DNA of 54,432 nt from Ruminococcus sp. (GCA_017620025.1 JAFZRF010000001.1:1-54432); one strand, 5' to 3'. Numbered from the stretch's first letter, positions 18,263-26,437 are shown. Numbers and translations are program-made. The notes: generated by a model not told the origin, from the letters alone.

Positions 18263-18997
18263 ATGAAAAAGAATATTGCGATCGCTGTTGCAGCACTTCT
18301 TGCAGCAGTATGTTTCACAGGCTGCAGTGCACCTGACACAGTTGTATCTGACACCACTTCTGTTGCAGAGAGCACAGAGGCTGCTACAGAGGAGGCAACA
18401 GAGGAAGCTACAGAAGAGGCTGCCGAGACTGAGGACGAGACAAAGGCTGAGACTGAGGATGCAACAGACGAGGAATTCGGTCTTGATGATCTCGGCGATC
18501 TTATGGGATCAGTTGAGGCTCCCAAGTACAACCCCGGCGATGCTGCTCAGGACGATTTCGTTGGCCTCTGGGAGGGCGACTGCATAGTTGAGGGCGATAC
18601 AGCTTACAACTCTGTATTCGGTATCCCTGTATCTGCTATGATGCAGTTCGAGATCAAGGCTGACGGCACAGGTGTGTTCGGTTCCGGTCTCGTAGGCGAA
18701 GACGAAACTGACGAGGACAAGCCTTTCACATGGACATACGCTGACAACGCTATCACATTCACTTTCGAGGACGGCGAGGAAGGGGAGAATCCTGCTTCCG
18801 CTCTTATCAGCGACGGCAAGCTCGTTATCGCTGAGACAGAGGACAGCACAGAGGCTTACGTTTACTTCAACAAGGTTGACAAGTTCTCTGAGTTCGATAT
18901 GACTGAGTTCTACAACTCCATGGGTCTCGGTGACATTGCTGCTGAATTCGAGGCTTCCGAGGATTCTGAAGATTCTGCTGCTTCAGATGCTGAGTGA
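18263..18997 (+). CDS. Secreted acidic lipoprotein, unknown function
   Basis: A 244-residue protein with a type II signal peptide: basic start MKKN, hydrophobic core, and lipobox FTGC with Cys21 as the lipidated residue. Residues 24-70 are a Thr/Ala/Glu-rich linker with repeated EEAT units. The folded part (about 90-225) looks like a small beta-rich domain, with FVGLWEGDCIVEG and ADGTGVF, reminiscent of lipocalin-like or META-like sensors, but I do not recognise a family. The C terminus is Ser/Asp/Glu-rich. GAGG precedes the ATG. It has its own promoter, structured leader and terminator, so it is a single-gene unit. Confidence 0.8.
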   Translation: MKKNIAIAVAALLAAVCFTGCSAPDTVVSDTTSVAESTEAATEEATEEATEEAAETEDETKAETEDATDEEFGLDDLGDLMGSVEAPKYNPGDAAQDDFVGLWEGDCIVEGDTAYNSVFGIPVSAMMQFEIKADGTGVFGSGLVGEDETDEDKPFTWTYADNAITFTFEDGEEGENPASALISDGKLVIAETEDSTEAYVYFNKVDKFSEFDMTEFYNSMGLGDIAAEFEASEDSEDSAASDAE

Positions 18998-19017
18998 TAA
19001 GAAAAGGATAAATATGG

Positions 19018-19044
19018 ACGGCGTTCTTCGGAACGCCGTTTTTT
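19018..19044 (+). terminator. Terminator of lipoprotein gene
   Basis: ACGGCGTTC-TTCG-GAACGCCGT followed by TTTTTT, 20 nt after the lipoprotein stop. Confidence 0.9.
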
Positions 19045-19063
19045 ATGTCGAGACCTCCCGGTC

Positions 19064-19244
19064 TTATCAGGGGACGCCTTCACTTGCAAGGCGTCCCCTC
19101 TTCCAAAACAGTCCCCCGGACTGTTTTGGAATTCACCCCTTGCGAAGCGCCCTGCGGATAAATGCAGGACTCTGTCCCACACCCTGCCAGAGGCGCTGCC
19201 TCTGGACTCCGCTAAAGGGGCGCAGCCCCTTTAGAATCCCAAAC
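19064..19244. repeat. Full copy of dispersed multi-hairpin repeat
   Basis: About 180 bp made of successive palindromes: GGGGACGCC...GGCGTCCCC, TCCAAAACAGTCC...GGACTGTTTTGGA, GCCAGAGGC...GCCTCTGG, AAAGGGGC...GCCCCTTT, with the tail AGAATCCCAAAC. It matches the copy at 54074-54288 almost base for base, and its end matches 1-60. It lies between convergent genes. The sequence from 18998 to 19311 holds this repeat and terminators, and no gene. Confidence 0.9.
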
Positions 19245-19311
19245 TTTTGAAATCGCGCTTTTCCCACAAACTGTACAGCCCGGAAGCTGCTGCTCCCGGG
19301 CTGTTTTCATG

Positions 19312-21048
19312 CTATGAAGTCTTTTTCTTGTCCTTTTCGGACTTCTTGTCTTCCTCCTGCCCCATCTCTGTGGTGTTCAGGTAATCCTTCGGATCACAGT
19401 GGATTCCGTTATAGCGTATCTCGAAGTGGCAGTGCGCTCCGTATGAATCGCCGGTATTGCCGACAAGTCCGATAAGCTGTCCCTTCTCGACATAATCGCC
19501 CTCCTGCGCTATCGCAAGGCACATATGTGCATATACCGTCTGATAGCCGTCAAGGTGGTCTATCATTACTACGTTTCCGTAGCCGCCGTCGTTCCAGCCG
19601 GCAGATACTACCATTCCCTCACGGGCTGCGTATATCTCGGTGCCCTCGGCTGCTGCTATATCCATACCCTTGTGCATACGGTTGCTGATAAATGAATCAC
19701 TTACCCAGCCTCCCGCAAGCGGCCAGCCGAATGTGCCGGTACCCATAAGCGGCGAACCGAAGTATACTGTCTGCGGATCATCTGGCATTGCCGTATAGGT
19801 GCCGATGCCTATCTCCTCGACCACGGGCTGCTTTACTGTACGGCTGCTGATGACTCTTCTTGAGTTCTCGATGCCGTCAACGTAGGTCACCTCGATCTTA
19901 CTCATCTTCTCGCCCTTCTCACCCTTTACAAGCATGGAGCGAACGCCGAGGTTAAGCATACTTGTCTCGACCTCTATCGTTTCATAGTCAATGAAGGAAA
20001 GGCTCTCCATCTCACGGATATACTGTATCGGGAGATAACGCTCGGTCTCGTAGACGTTCACGATCTTTCCGGATTTCAGATTGTCTGATACCTTCGGGTT
20101 GAGCGCCGCAAAGTCCTCAAGAGTCATATTGTACTTCTGGCATATCTTCGCAGGCGAATCACCGTCCTGAGTAACATAGGCTCCCCTCTTCTTGCGTGAG
20201 GAGGTCAGGAGACTTATCGCAGAGCGCTCCGGCATAAGGCCGTCAACGAGGTATATTCCCTCGGTATACTCTATCTTGTTGACATAGGATACATCACGGA
20301 CTGTGCCGTCAACCTCATAGTTGAACAGCTCGTCGGCAAGAGCATCCTGTACCGCCTCCTTGTCACGCACCGCACCGATAAGCTCACCGTCGATGTAGAT
20401 ACCGTAGGCCGTTGTAAGCTCCTCGTCCGATGCCTCGAGCATGATGTTTGCAAGCTCTGAGGAGGAGATGTATTTGTCGCTGTCAGATATTATCTTGAGG
20501 GTGAATTTCGGATTCACGTCAAGCGAGAACTTCTCCTGGTCGCCGGCATAGGAGATACGCTGCTCCACCTCATGCTCGGCGGACTCGAATTCCGATTCCG
20601 AAGATATAATGCCGAGCTGCTTTCCGTTGAGCTCGACCGCAAGGCCGTACTCAAAACCGGAGCCGTACCTGATAACGGATATCAGGAAGAACACAGCAAG
20701 CACCGGGGCGATATAGTTGAAGGCGGTATAGAACACACCGTCCTCGCCGAAGAAGAAGGAACCGATAAACCTTGCAACAGCCTTTGCCGCTGCAGCCGGG
20801 CTCTCCTTGCGTGCATTGCGTATGTCCTTTGTGAGCTTGTTTGACAGCTTCACACGGTCACGGAAGGATTCTGATATGACTCCCGCAACGAATTTCAGCG
20901 CTCTCAGCAGTGCCTTGAATATATTTAGTATCTCGAGCAGCACGAACCTGATTACGCTGCATACAGCAAGTATCAGCGCCGCAAAGAACTTTACGGCCGT
21001 CAGTCCGGCTCTTGCGAGAAGATCAGTCAGTTTTCTGAATATGTTCAC
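19312..21048 (-). CDS. LysM, G5-like and M23 cell-wall endopeptidase
   Basis: A 578-residue membrane-anchored peptidoglycan hydrolase. Hydrophobic segments lie at about 15-60 and 113-130. Two repeats with G..LG or G.LIGAV patterns (about 140-225) precede a LysM motif (about 285-335, YVTQDGDSPAKICQKYNMT) and a G5-like region (about 340-410). The M23 domain is C-terminal, with zinc ligands His459 and Asp463 in HKGMD and His539/His541 in HCHFE. A Lys/Glu/Asp-rich tail follows. It probably cuts peptide cross-links during growth or division. It stands alone behind its own promoter. Confidence 0.92.
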   Translation of the reverse strand: MNIFRKLTDLLARAGLTAVKFFAALILAVCSVIRFVLLEILNIFKALLRALKFVAGVISESFRDRVKLSNKLTKDIRNARKESPAAAAKAVARFIGSFFFGEDGVFYTAFNYIAPVLAVFFLISVIRYGSGFEYGLAVELNGKQLGIISSESEFESAEHEVEQRISYAGDQEKFSLDVNPKFTLKIISDSDKYISSSELANIMLEASDEELTTAYGIYIDGELIGAVRDKEAVQDALADELFNYEVDGTVRDVSYVNKIEYTEGIYLVDGLMPERSAISLLTSSRKKRGAYVTQDGDSPAKICQKYNMTLEDFAALNPKVSDNLKSGKIVNVYETERYLPIQYIREMESLSFIDYETIEVETSMLNLGVRSMLVKGEKGEKMSKIEVTYVDGIENSRRVISSRTVKQPVVEEIGIGTYTAMPDDPQTVYFGSPLMGTGTFGWPLAGGWVSDSFISNRMHKGMDIAAAEGTEIYAAREGMVVSAGWNDGGYGNVVMIDHLDGYQTVYAHMCLAIAQEGDYVEKGQLIGLVGNTGDSYGAHCHFEIRYNGIHCDPKDYLNTTEMGQEEDKKSEKDKKKTS

Positions 21049-21081
21049 CGGTCTCCTCCTTTCTTATAGTCACACTATTTT

Positions 21082-21110
21082 ATTATAATATCAAACCTCA
21101 CGAAAAACAA
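21082..21110 (-). promoter_or_regulatory. Promoter of M23 peptidase gene
   Basis: TTGTTT (21105-21110), 17 nt, TATAAT (21082-21087) on the minus strand, about 35 nt before the ATG, with AAGGAGGAG as ribosome binding site. Confidence 0.65.
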
Positions 21111-21112
21111 CG

Positions 21113-21151
21113 TGCCTTCCGCATTTTTCACGTGCAGAAGGCAAAACTTTG
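21113..21151. terminator. Hairpin after luxS
   Basis: The inverted repeat CCTTCCGCAT...GTGCAGAAGG lies between the luxS stop and the M23 promoter and could end the luxS transcript. The stem is imperfect and there is no long T-run. Confidence 0.35.
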
Positions 21152-21174
21152 TATATATGCACAAAATCGGCAGC

Positions 21175-21651
21175 TTATTTTTGAGTTGTATGCCACCTGT
21201 AGTCGAGCATTTCGGGGGTATAGTCCTCAAGCACCTTCAGCAGAGGGAGAACATCCTTCCTTGCAGACTCAAGATCGTGCTCGAGGTAGTTGCCGCACTC
21301 GACCTCGGTGCAGCCGGGGATCTCGTCGTGATACTCAGATATGAAGCGGTAGGCGTCACGGACAAGTGCAATGGCCTGTTCCTGTGTCACGGTATCCCTT
21401 GTGATAAGGTAGAAGCCTGTGCGGCAGCCCATAGGACCAACGTAGATTATGCCGTCCTTTACAGCAGAGTTGCGGGCATAGGTCGCAAAAAGGTGCTCTA
21501 TCGTGTGGAGAGAGGGATTTGATACGTATACTCCTCCGTTGGGCTTCACCATGCGGACATCGTATGTCACTGCATCGCCGTCTATGCGGGATATGTACAT
21601 TCCTACCCCGAATTTTGTGTGGTCTACCTGAAAGCTTGCGATTTTTTCCAT
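21175..21651 (-). CDS. luxS: S-ribosylhomocysteine lyase LuxS (internal start)
   Basis: LuxS splits S-ribosylhomocysteine into homocysteine and DPD, the AI-2 precursor. From the ATG at 21649-21651 the product is 158 residues, the normal family length. Zinc ligands His49, His53 (HTIEH) and Cys119 (ECGNY), the base Glu52 and catalytic Cys76 (GPMGCRTGF) are all present. AGGAGGA lies 6 nt before this ATG, so LuxS can start on its own. Yet there is no stop codon between the upstream pseudouridine synthase and this ATG, and the frame is the same; see the fused frame entry. Which form dominates is unknown. Confidence 0.88.
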   Translation of the reverse strand: MEKIASFQVDHTKFGVGMYISRIDGDAVTYDVRMVKPNGGVYVSNPSLHTIEHLFATYARNSAVKDGIIYVGPMGCRTGFYLITRDTVTQEQAIALVRDAYRFISEYHDEIPGCTEVECGNYLEHDLESARKDVLPLLKVLEDYTPEMLDYRWHTTQK

Positions 21652-22515
21652 TGTGGTTCCTCCTGTTATATGGTCTTTTTCCGTCAGCCCTGCCATATCC
21701 TCCGGCAGGGGACAGACGAGTTTTATCTCTTCACCGGTCATCGGATCAGGGAAGGTCAGCTCGCCGCAGTGCAGGGCGTGGCGGGCTATGTCCTCCCGGC
21801 TGCCGCCGTAGAGGTCGTCTCCGGCAAGGGGATGTCCGATATAGGCGCAGTGTACCCTTATCTGATGCGTGCGCCCCGTTTCAAGCTCAAGACGGAGAAG
21901 AGAATACTTCCCGCAGCAGGCTGTCCTCCGGTAATGCGTCACTGAGGGCTTGCCGTCCTCACGCACGCAGCGCAGTATTATGCTCTCACGCTCACGGGCG
22001 ATCGGGGCATCTATGGTCCCGGATTCATCGGTCATGCCGTGAACAACAGCGTAGTATACCTTCCGGCAGTTCCCCTGCAGGCGGTTTGCGGCGTGAGCAT
22101 CCTTTGCAGCTATGCAGAGCCCCGAGGTATTCGCATCAAGGCGGCTGACCGGACGGAATGTAAGCCCGGGATAAAGATGTGCGAACCAGTTGCCGAGGGT
22201 GCCGCTGCGGTGCTTGTGGGAAGGATGTACCGGCACTCCCGGCGGCTTGTTGAATACCACAAGGCTCCCGTTCTCGTATACTACGGGGATGTTCAGTGAC
22301 GCATCCGGCTCGAGCGATTCATCGCCCGAATCATTCAGGATCACCACATCACCCTTTTTCACCCTGTCAACGGTGCGGACAGGCGCTCCGTTGCAGGTAA
22401 TGCCGCCATCCTGATGCTTCAGAGAGGCTACGAGCCTCCTTGACACACCGTTTTTCACCCTCAGCAGTTCTCCGACCGTCATATCTTCATCTGCCGTGAA
22501 CCTCAGCTCACCCAT
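21175..22515 (-). CDS. RluA-family pseudouridine synthase fused in frame to LuxS
   Basis: One 446-residue open frame joins two enzymes. Residues 1-75 form an S4-like RNA-binding domain. Residues 80-285 form the RluA catalytic domain with Asp127 in VSRLDANTSG and the later LETGRTHQIRVH motif. Residues 289-446 are a complete LuxS. The synthase part alone (288 residues) has normal RluD-like length, so the join looks like loss of a stop codon just before luxS. The junction codes for TEKDHITGGTTM, and the GG pair is the ribosome binding site of luxS read as codons. GGGAG precedes the start at 22515. It is 13 nt after the membrane protein gene, so both are one operon. Confidence 0.8.
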   Translation of the reverse strand: MGELRFTADEDMTVGELLRVKNGVSRRLVASLKHQDGGITCNGAPVRTVDRVKKGDVVILNDSGDESLEPDASLNIPVVYENGSLVVFNKPPGVPVHPSHKHRSGTLGNWFAHLYPGLTFRPVSRLDANTSGLCIAAKDAHAANRLQGNCRKVYYAVVHGMTDESGTIDAPIARERESIILRCVREDGKPSVTHYRRTACCGKYSLLRLELETGRTHQIRVHCAYIGHPLAGDDLYGGSREDIARHALHCGELTFPDPMTGEEIKLVCPLPEDMAGLTEKDHITGGTTMEKIASFQVDHTKFGVGMYISRIDGDAVTYDVRMVKPNGGVYVSNPSLHTIEHLFATYARNSAVKDGIIYVGPMGCRTGFYLITRDTVTQEQAIALVRDAYRFISEYHDEIPGCTEVECGNYLEHDLESARKDVLPLLKVLEDYTPEMLDYRWHTTQK

Positions 22516-22528
22516 GCCGCAACTCCCT

Positions 22529-23317
22529 TCATGCTGTTCTTCTGTATCCTGTTATCATCGATGCCCTTCGCTCCTCACGGTACTCATCCTCCCTGAGGAA
22601 TATCGAAATACTCAGAGCAGCAGCTGTGCCTGCCTCGGGCAGCGGGAAGAGAAAAACGGCAGGCAGGAGGTAACGAAAGGCAAGGAATACGAACACCCGC
22701 CTACGCCCCCTCATAAGCCTATGAGAGCGTATTATAAGCTTTATCGGCGATAAACCGCCGTCTGCGGCCATAAGGAACGGCACGGCCGCCATGCCTGTCT
22801 TCACCTTCAGCCACCACACGAAAAGTATCAGGGTAAGCACTGTACAGTGCAGCGCCCCGAAAAGCTCCCCTGTGCCGGCGCCGTCCCGCAATGCAAGATA
22901 CGCCGTCGAGCCCGATACTGCCGCAGGTATCAGTGCGAGAGCGCCTGTCAGCTTCACAAGAAAGGCTGCCACTGCGCTCCGGCGAAGAAAGCTGCCACGT
23001 GTGAGGAACTCCGTTACCGGCGTCAGCTGTTCCCTGCCCTCTGCATTCTCCCACAGTCTCTGAGCGGCAGCAAATCTCAGCGGAGCGCAGACCATGCAGC
23101 GCAGTGCGGCAAATACTGCCGCCGCAAGCATCGCCGTCTCCGAGGAGAAGAGCTCCGCCGGCTTTCCTCCGAGATAGAGCATCATGCAGTATACCGCTGT
23201 TTCAGCCGTCCGCAGAGTAACTGCCCCGCAGACAGGCAGAAGGCATATCAGCAGGAGCCTGCCGCGCTTTCCTTTGATAAGGCTGCGTGAATAGCGTATA
23301 AGTTCTCCGGTCTTCAT
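22529..23317 (-). CDS. Polytopic membrane protein, unknown function
   Basis: The protein is 262 residues from the ATG at 23315-23317, chosen for AGGAGGT upstream. Four to six hydrophobic stretches are visible (about 22-45, 65-85, 125-150, 165-190, 235-255), with basic loops between. Arg-rich patches such as RSHRLMRGRRR suggest cytoplasmic loops. I do not recognise a family; it may be related to DUF975-like integral membrane proteins. It lies between the phosphatase and the RluA-LuxS gene in the same direction. Confidence 0.7.
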   Translation of the reverse strand: MKTGELIRYSRSLIKGKRGRLLLICLLPVCGAVTLRTAETAVYCMMLYLGGKPAELFSSETAMLAAAVFAALRCMVCAPLRFAAAQRLWENAEGREQLTPVTEFLTRGSFLRRSAVAAFLVKLTGALALIPAAVSGSTAYLALRDGAGTGELFGALHCTVLTLILFVWWLKVKTGMAAVPFLMAADGGLSPIKLIIRSHRLMRGRRRVFVFLAFRYLLPAVFLFPLPEAGTAAALSISIFLREDEYREERRASMITGYRRTA

Positions 23318-23371
23318 AGCATACCTCCTAATGTACAGAGGTATTATGTGCAGAAGCGCCGGTATCATACA

Positions 23372-24016
23372 TTAATAGAGGTCGTCCTCTTCTCCGGCCA
23401 TGCGCTCATAGGGGCAGTAGCCGAGTATCTCGAAGGCCTGGGAAGTAAGCCACATCTGAGCCGATACCATTATATCAAAGCCCTCGCCTGCCCCGGCTGT
23501 CAGATATTTCGGATCGTACTTCGGCAGACCGAAGCCTGTGAGCAGATTCGATATGATTCCCGCATGGGTTATGACTGCCGCCCGGGTGATGCCCGTGTGC
23601 ATCATATCGTTGATTATGCCGTGTATCGCTGTGTAGCACCTTGCGGTCATCTCCTCAAGGCTCTCGCCTCCGGGCGGACGTGAATCCTTTCCGCCGCTGA
23701 GCCAGGCCTTGTAGTCCTCCCTCCCGAGAAGATCGTCAACGCTCTTGTTCTCGAACTGTCCGAGATCCGCCTCACGAAGCTCCGGCACTACAGCTGTCTC
23801 CGTGTACGGGTAAAGGATATCCGCAGTCTCGATGCATCTTTTCAGCGGAGAGGTATAGACCCGGTGTACCTTCGGGTAATCGAACTCATCCATCTTCGCT
23901 GCAAGCTCCGCAGCACCCTTGTCCGACAGAGGCATATCGGTAGAGCCGATATAGATACCCATTTCGTTTGCCACCGTCATGCCGTGGCGGATAAGACTTA
24001 TCCTGTATCCCTTCAT
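23372..24016 (-). CDS. Histidine phosphatase superfamily protein
   Basis: Phosphoglycerate-mutase-like phosphatase of 214 residues. LIRHGMTVANE (about 8-18) gives the catalytic RHG motif, TSPLKRC the second Arg, and VITHAGII the second catalytic His. The family includes alpha-ribazole phosphatase and other small phosphatases; the substrate cannot be read here. The ATG at 24014-24016 has AGGAG upstream, so a longer frame to 24046 is rejected. It may share control with the divergent XRE regulator. Confidence 0.88.
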   Translation of the reverse strand: MKGYRISLIRHGMTVANEMGIYIGSTDMPLSDKGAAELAAKMDEFDYPKVHRVYTSPLKRCIETADILYPYTETAVVPELREADLGQFENKSVDDLLGREDYKAWLSGGKDSRPPGGESLEEMTARCYTAIHGIINDMMHTGITRAAVITHAGIISNLLTGFGLPKYDPKYLTAGAGEGFDIMVSAQMWLTSQAFEILGYCPYERMAGEEDDLY

Positions 24017-24094
24017 ACTTGCTCCTTTCATGTACAAACTGTACAAAACGACCCTTTGTTTTTTTAACGTTTAGTATTTCCTACAAAAAACGAC

Positions 24095-24118
24095 ATGAAA
24101 TAATTTCAAAAATTTCAT
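24095..24118. promoter_or_regulatory. Candidate operator between phosphatase and XRE genes
   Basis: A 13-bp palindrome TGAAATAATTTCA (24096-24108) overlaps a wider inverted pair ATGAAAT/ATTTCAT (24095-24101 with 24112-24118). Nearby, TGTACAAACTGTACAA (24031-24046) is a short direct repeat. Both lie between divergent genes, one coding for an HTH regulator. Confidence 0.4.
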
Positions 24119-24129
24119 ATTTCGCAGTA

Positions 24130-24158
24130 TTTACTATTTATACATTTTGTATTATAAT
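24130..24158 (+). promoter_or_regulatory. Promoter of XRE regulator gene
   Basis: TTTACT (24130-24135), 17 nt, TATAAT (24153-24158) on the plus strand, about 70 nt before the start. Confidence 0.65.
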
Positions 24159-24228
24159 AGTATTATATTAGTAATGTATTTCCCGCAGAAAACGGGTTCA
24201 GCTGTTGTTATAAAGGAGGAAACGAAAA

Positions 24229-24957
24229 ATGAATTCAGATTTCGCCAGGATAATCACCCTTCAGAGGAAGGAACGTCATATCAGCCAGAAGCAGGCTGCA
24301 TCAGACCTGGGCATCTCTCAGGCACTGCTTTCTCACTATGAGAAGGGCATCAGAGAATGCGGTCTCAACTTCCTTGTAAAGATCGCCGACTATTACAATG
24401 TATCCTGTGACTACCTCCTCGGCCGTACTCCCGAGCCGGAGGGAAAGACTATCTCTATCGAAGATATTCCGGATGATGACGGAAACAACACACTGAAGAT
24501 GCCCTCACCTGAGATCATCAACTTCAACCGCCGTATCATCAACAACTCCATCAGTCTCCTGTTCAGTCTTGCACAGAAGGCAGGCAGTATCACTCTGATC
24601 AAAGAGGTATCCTCCTACCTTATGCTGACTATCTACAAGCTGTTCCGTATCATATACAATGCTAACCCGCATAACGACCAGAAGCTGTTCCGCGTTCCCA
24701 AGGTCATCGCAAACGACAGTGCAAATGCTATCATATCAATGAGCGAAGCAGACATCAAGGCCGCTTCAAGCGGAATCCCGCTCGACGGAAACGACTGCGT
24801 AGACAACTTCGATACCCTCTATCTGACGACCTCAACTCTCCAGAAGGATTATGCACAGTACTCATCATCGCTCCTCAACCTCATCAAGCGCAGCGAGGAG
24901 AGCATCGTCCGCACACGTACCAAGTACCACGGCAGCGAGAACAACAGGGGTTATTGA
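24229..24957 (+). CDS. XRE family transcriptional regulator
   Basis: A 242-residue protein. An N-terminal Cro/CI-type helix-turn-helix spans about 5-62: RIITLQRKERHISQKQAASD then LGISQALLSHYEKGIREC. A short proline-acidic linker follows (about 75-90). The rest (about 95-225) is mostly helical and unfamiliar, perhaps a dimerisation or ligand domain. AAGGAGG precedes the ATG. It is single, with its own terminator, and divergent from the phosphatase gene, the most likely partner target besides itself. Confidence 0.88.
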   Translation: MNSDFARIITLQRKERHISQKQAASDLGISQALLSHYEKGIRECGLNFLVKIADYYNVSCDYLLGRTPEPEGKTISIEDIPDDDGNNTLKMPSPEIINFNRRIINNSISLLFSLAQKAGSITLIKEVSSYLMLTIYKLFRIIYNANPHNDQKLFRVPKVIANDSANAIISMSEADIKAASSGIPLDGNDCVDNFDTLYLTTSTLQKDYAQYSSSLLNLIKRSEESIVRTRTKYHGSENNRGY

Positions 24958-25008
24958 TGTACATACCATTATAACATATATCTCATGAAAAGAAAAGACC
25001 TGATTTTT

Positions 25009-25036
25009 AAGGACTGCCGATTGGCAGTCCTTTTAG
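25009..25036 (+). terminator. Terminator of XRE gene
   Basis: AAGGACTGCC-GATT-GGCAGTCCTT followed by TT, 50 nt after the stop. Confidence 0.85.
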
Positions 25037-25063
25037 CTTGTCAAAAGAGTACTTTTTCAAAAA

Positions 25064-25110
25064 GTTCGGGATTCTAAAGGGTCTGCCAAAGCCCGTTTAG
25101 AATCCCGAAC
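25064..25110. repeat. Palindrome related to the multi-hairpin repeat
   Basis: A perfect 15-bp inverted repeat GTTCGGGATTCTAAA/TTTAGAATCCCGAAC encloses GGGTCTGCCAAAGCCC. The right arm matches the TTTAGAATCCC(A/G)AAC tail of the larger repeats, so this looks like a separate, end-only member of the family. Confidence 0.7.
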
Positions 25111-25116
25111 AAATTG

Positions 25117-25147
25117 AAAGGACTGCACGAAGCAGTCCTTTCTTTTT
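25117..25147. terminator. Bidirectional terminator
   Basis: AAAGGACTGC-ACGA-AGCAGTCCTTT with a T-run on the plus strand, directly at the 3' end of the minus-strand glycosyltransferase-like gene. Confidence 0.7.
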
Positions 25148-26426
25148 ATGCTTTTGCCGTTGCGGCTTTTTTGTTTTTAGTCTTTTCCGTCTTTTCCTTT
25201 GCTGTATCAACAACTGTCTCTATTTCAGGAGTCTCCTTCTTTTCATTCTCACTCTCCGCTGTCTCAGCAGCCGGCTCCTCCCTGAGCGAGAAGAGTCTTG
25301 CCGTAACAATGACAATAACAGCGAGATTCACGAAAGCAAGAACAGTGAAATTGATCTCCTTATGGAACATATATGCCATCCAGCTCCTGATGCTTACCGC
25401 ATTTACCGTCACAGCTATGATCAGATCATACCTCTTTCGTCCGACAGCTGCCCATATGATCGCCATAATGCACGAAAGATAAGTGTACCTCTCATGCATG
25501 GACGGAAGCAGGAATACACATACCGTGACCGTCCAGAATGCGAGCGTTATGTAAGCATAGGCAGAATGAAGTCCTCTCTTTATGAAAACGCATCCCGCCG
25601 CTGCCAGCACTCCGGCTGTAAGGAATATCGCAGCCGGCTGGAACATACTTATCGTATCTCCCTCGATAATACAGTGTATATTGGGAGTGTTGAGCGTGAG
25701 CGAATTGTAAAGTCCGGCCTGTGACACATATATGCCGAAGGTATCCTTCAGTCCTCTGCCTGCGATAAGAGCAGGTATCAGCATGACGCAGAATACCGCC
25801 GCAGCTATGAGAGAATTGAATATACTCATCTTCTTTGAAGCAAGATAGTATATCAGCAGGACCGGCAGGAAGAATATTGCCTGCAGCTTGAACGAAAAGG
25901 CAATTCCGAACCAGAACCAGCTCCAGCCGTACTTTTCCTTTACAAGGTAATACAGGCTGAGCACGACTCCGAAGGAATAGATACTGTCGCACTGGCTCCA
26001 CCATGCGGAGTCTATAAAGGATACCGGGGTCATGAGCACTGCCGCATAAGCAGCAAGACTCATACCGGTGTCTTTTGCTCCTGTATTCCTGTATACCAGC
26101 AGTGCGGCAGCTCCCGCAAGCAGGTAATCAAAGACGATGGAGAACAGCTTTACTTCATAAAGATCGTTAAACGGTGTCCTTGCAGCTATATTCAGGAAGA
26201 GCATATAGGGGACGTTGTATTCGCCTATATTCTTTCCTATACCGCTGAGCCCCGGATGTGACGCGAGCTCCTCTATCCACTTTACAAGATAGAGCTGCCA
26301 GTCAAGCGAGCGCTGCGGAAAGAAGGAATACCTTATCATGAATGCGAAGACAGAGACTGCAACAAAGCCGAATACCAGAATGTGACGGTTTATGAAACCG
26401 TCCACTTTCTTTTCTGCTTCAGTCAT
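25146..26426 (-). CDS. Polytopic glycosyltransferase-like membrane protein
   Basis: A 426-residue protein with about ten membrane segments, from residue 14 on. SLDWQLYLVKWIEELASH in the first outer loop and SAWWSQCDSIY (about 140-150) resemble GT-C mannosyltransferases of the GT87/DUF2029 type, which use polyprenol-linked sugars. FLLPSMHERYTY in a late loop fits the same fold. The last 60 residues are a Glu/Lys/Ala-rich cytoplasmic tail. It lies 11 nt after the oxidoreductase gamma gene, so it may ride on that operon without sharing its role. The sugar and acceptor are unknown. Confidence 0.7.
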   Translation of the reverse strand: MTEAEKKVDGFINRHILVFGFVAVSVFAFMIRYSFFPQRSLDWQLYLVKWIEELASHPGLSGIGKNIGEYNVPYMLFLNIAARTPFNDLYEVKLFSIVFDYLLAGAAALLVYRNTGAKDTGMSLAAYAAVLMTPVSFIDSAWWSQCDSIYSFGVVLSLYYLVKEKYGWSWFWFGIAFSFKLQAIFFLPVLLIYYLASKKMSIFNSLIAAAVFCVMLIPALIAGRGLKDTFGIYVSQAGLYNSLTLNTPNIHCIIEGDTISMFQPAAIFLTAGVLAAAGCVFIKRGLHSAYAYITLAFWTVTVCVFLLPSMHERYTYLSCIMAIIWAAVGRKRYDLIIAVTVNAVSIRSWMAYMFHKEINFTVLAFVNLAVIVIVTARLFSLREEPAAETAESENEKKETPEIETVVDTAKEKTEKTKNKKAATAKA

Positions 26427-26437
26427 ATAACCTCCGT

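Noticed and set aside
19273-19302. ACAGCCCGG...CCGGGCTGT hairpin as a terminator of the M23 gene
   Set aside because: It is a clear palindrome just past the stop, but there is no T-run on the minus strand, so I did not list it as a terminator.
21519-22148. 209-codon plus-strand frame opposite the RluA-LuxS gene
   Set aside because: It is antisense to conserved catalytic motifs, is Arg/Ser/Cys-rich and has no initiation signal.
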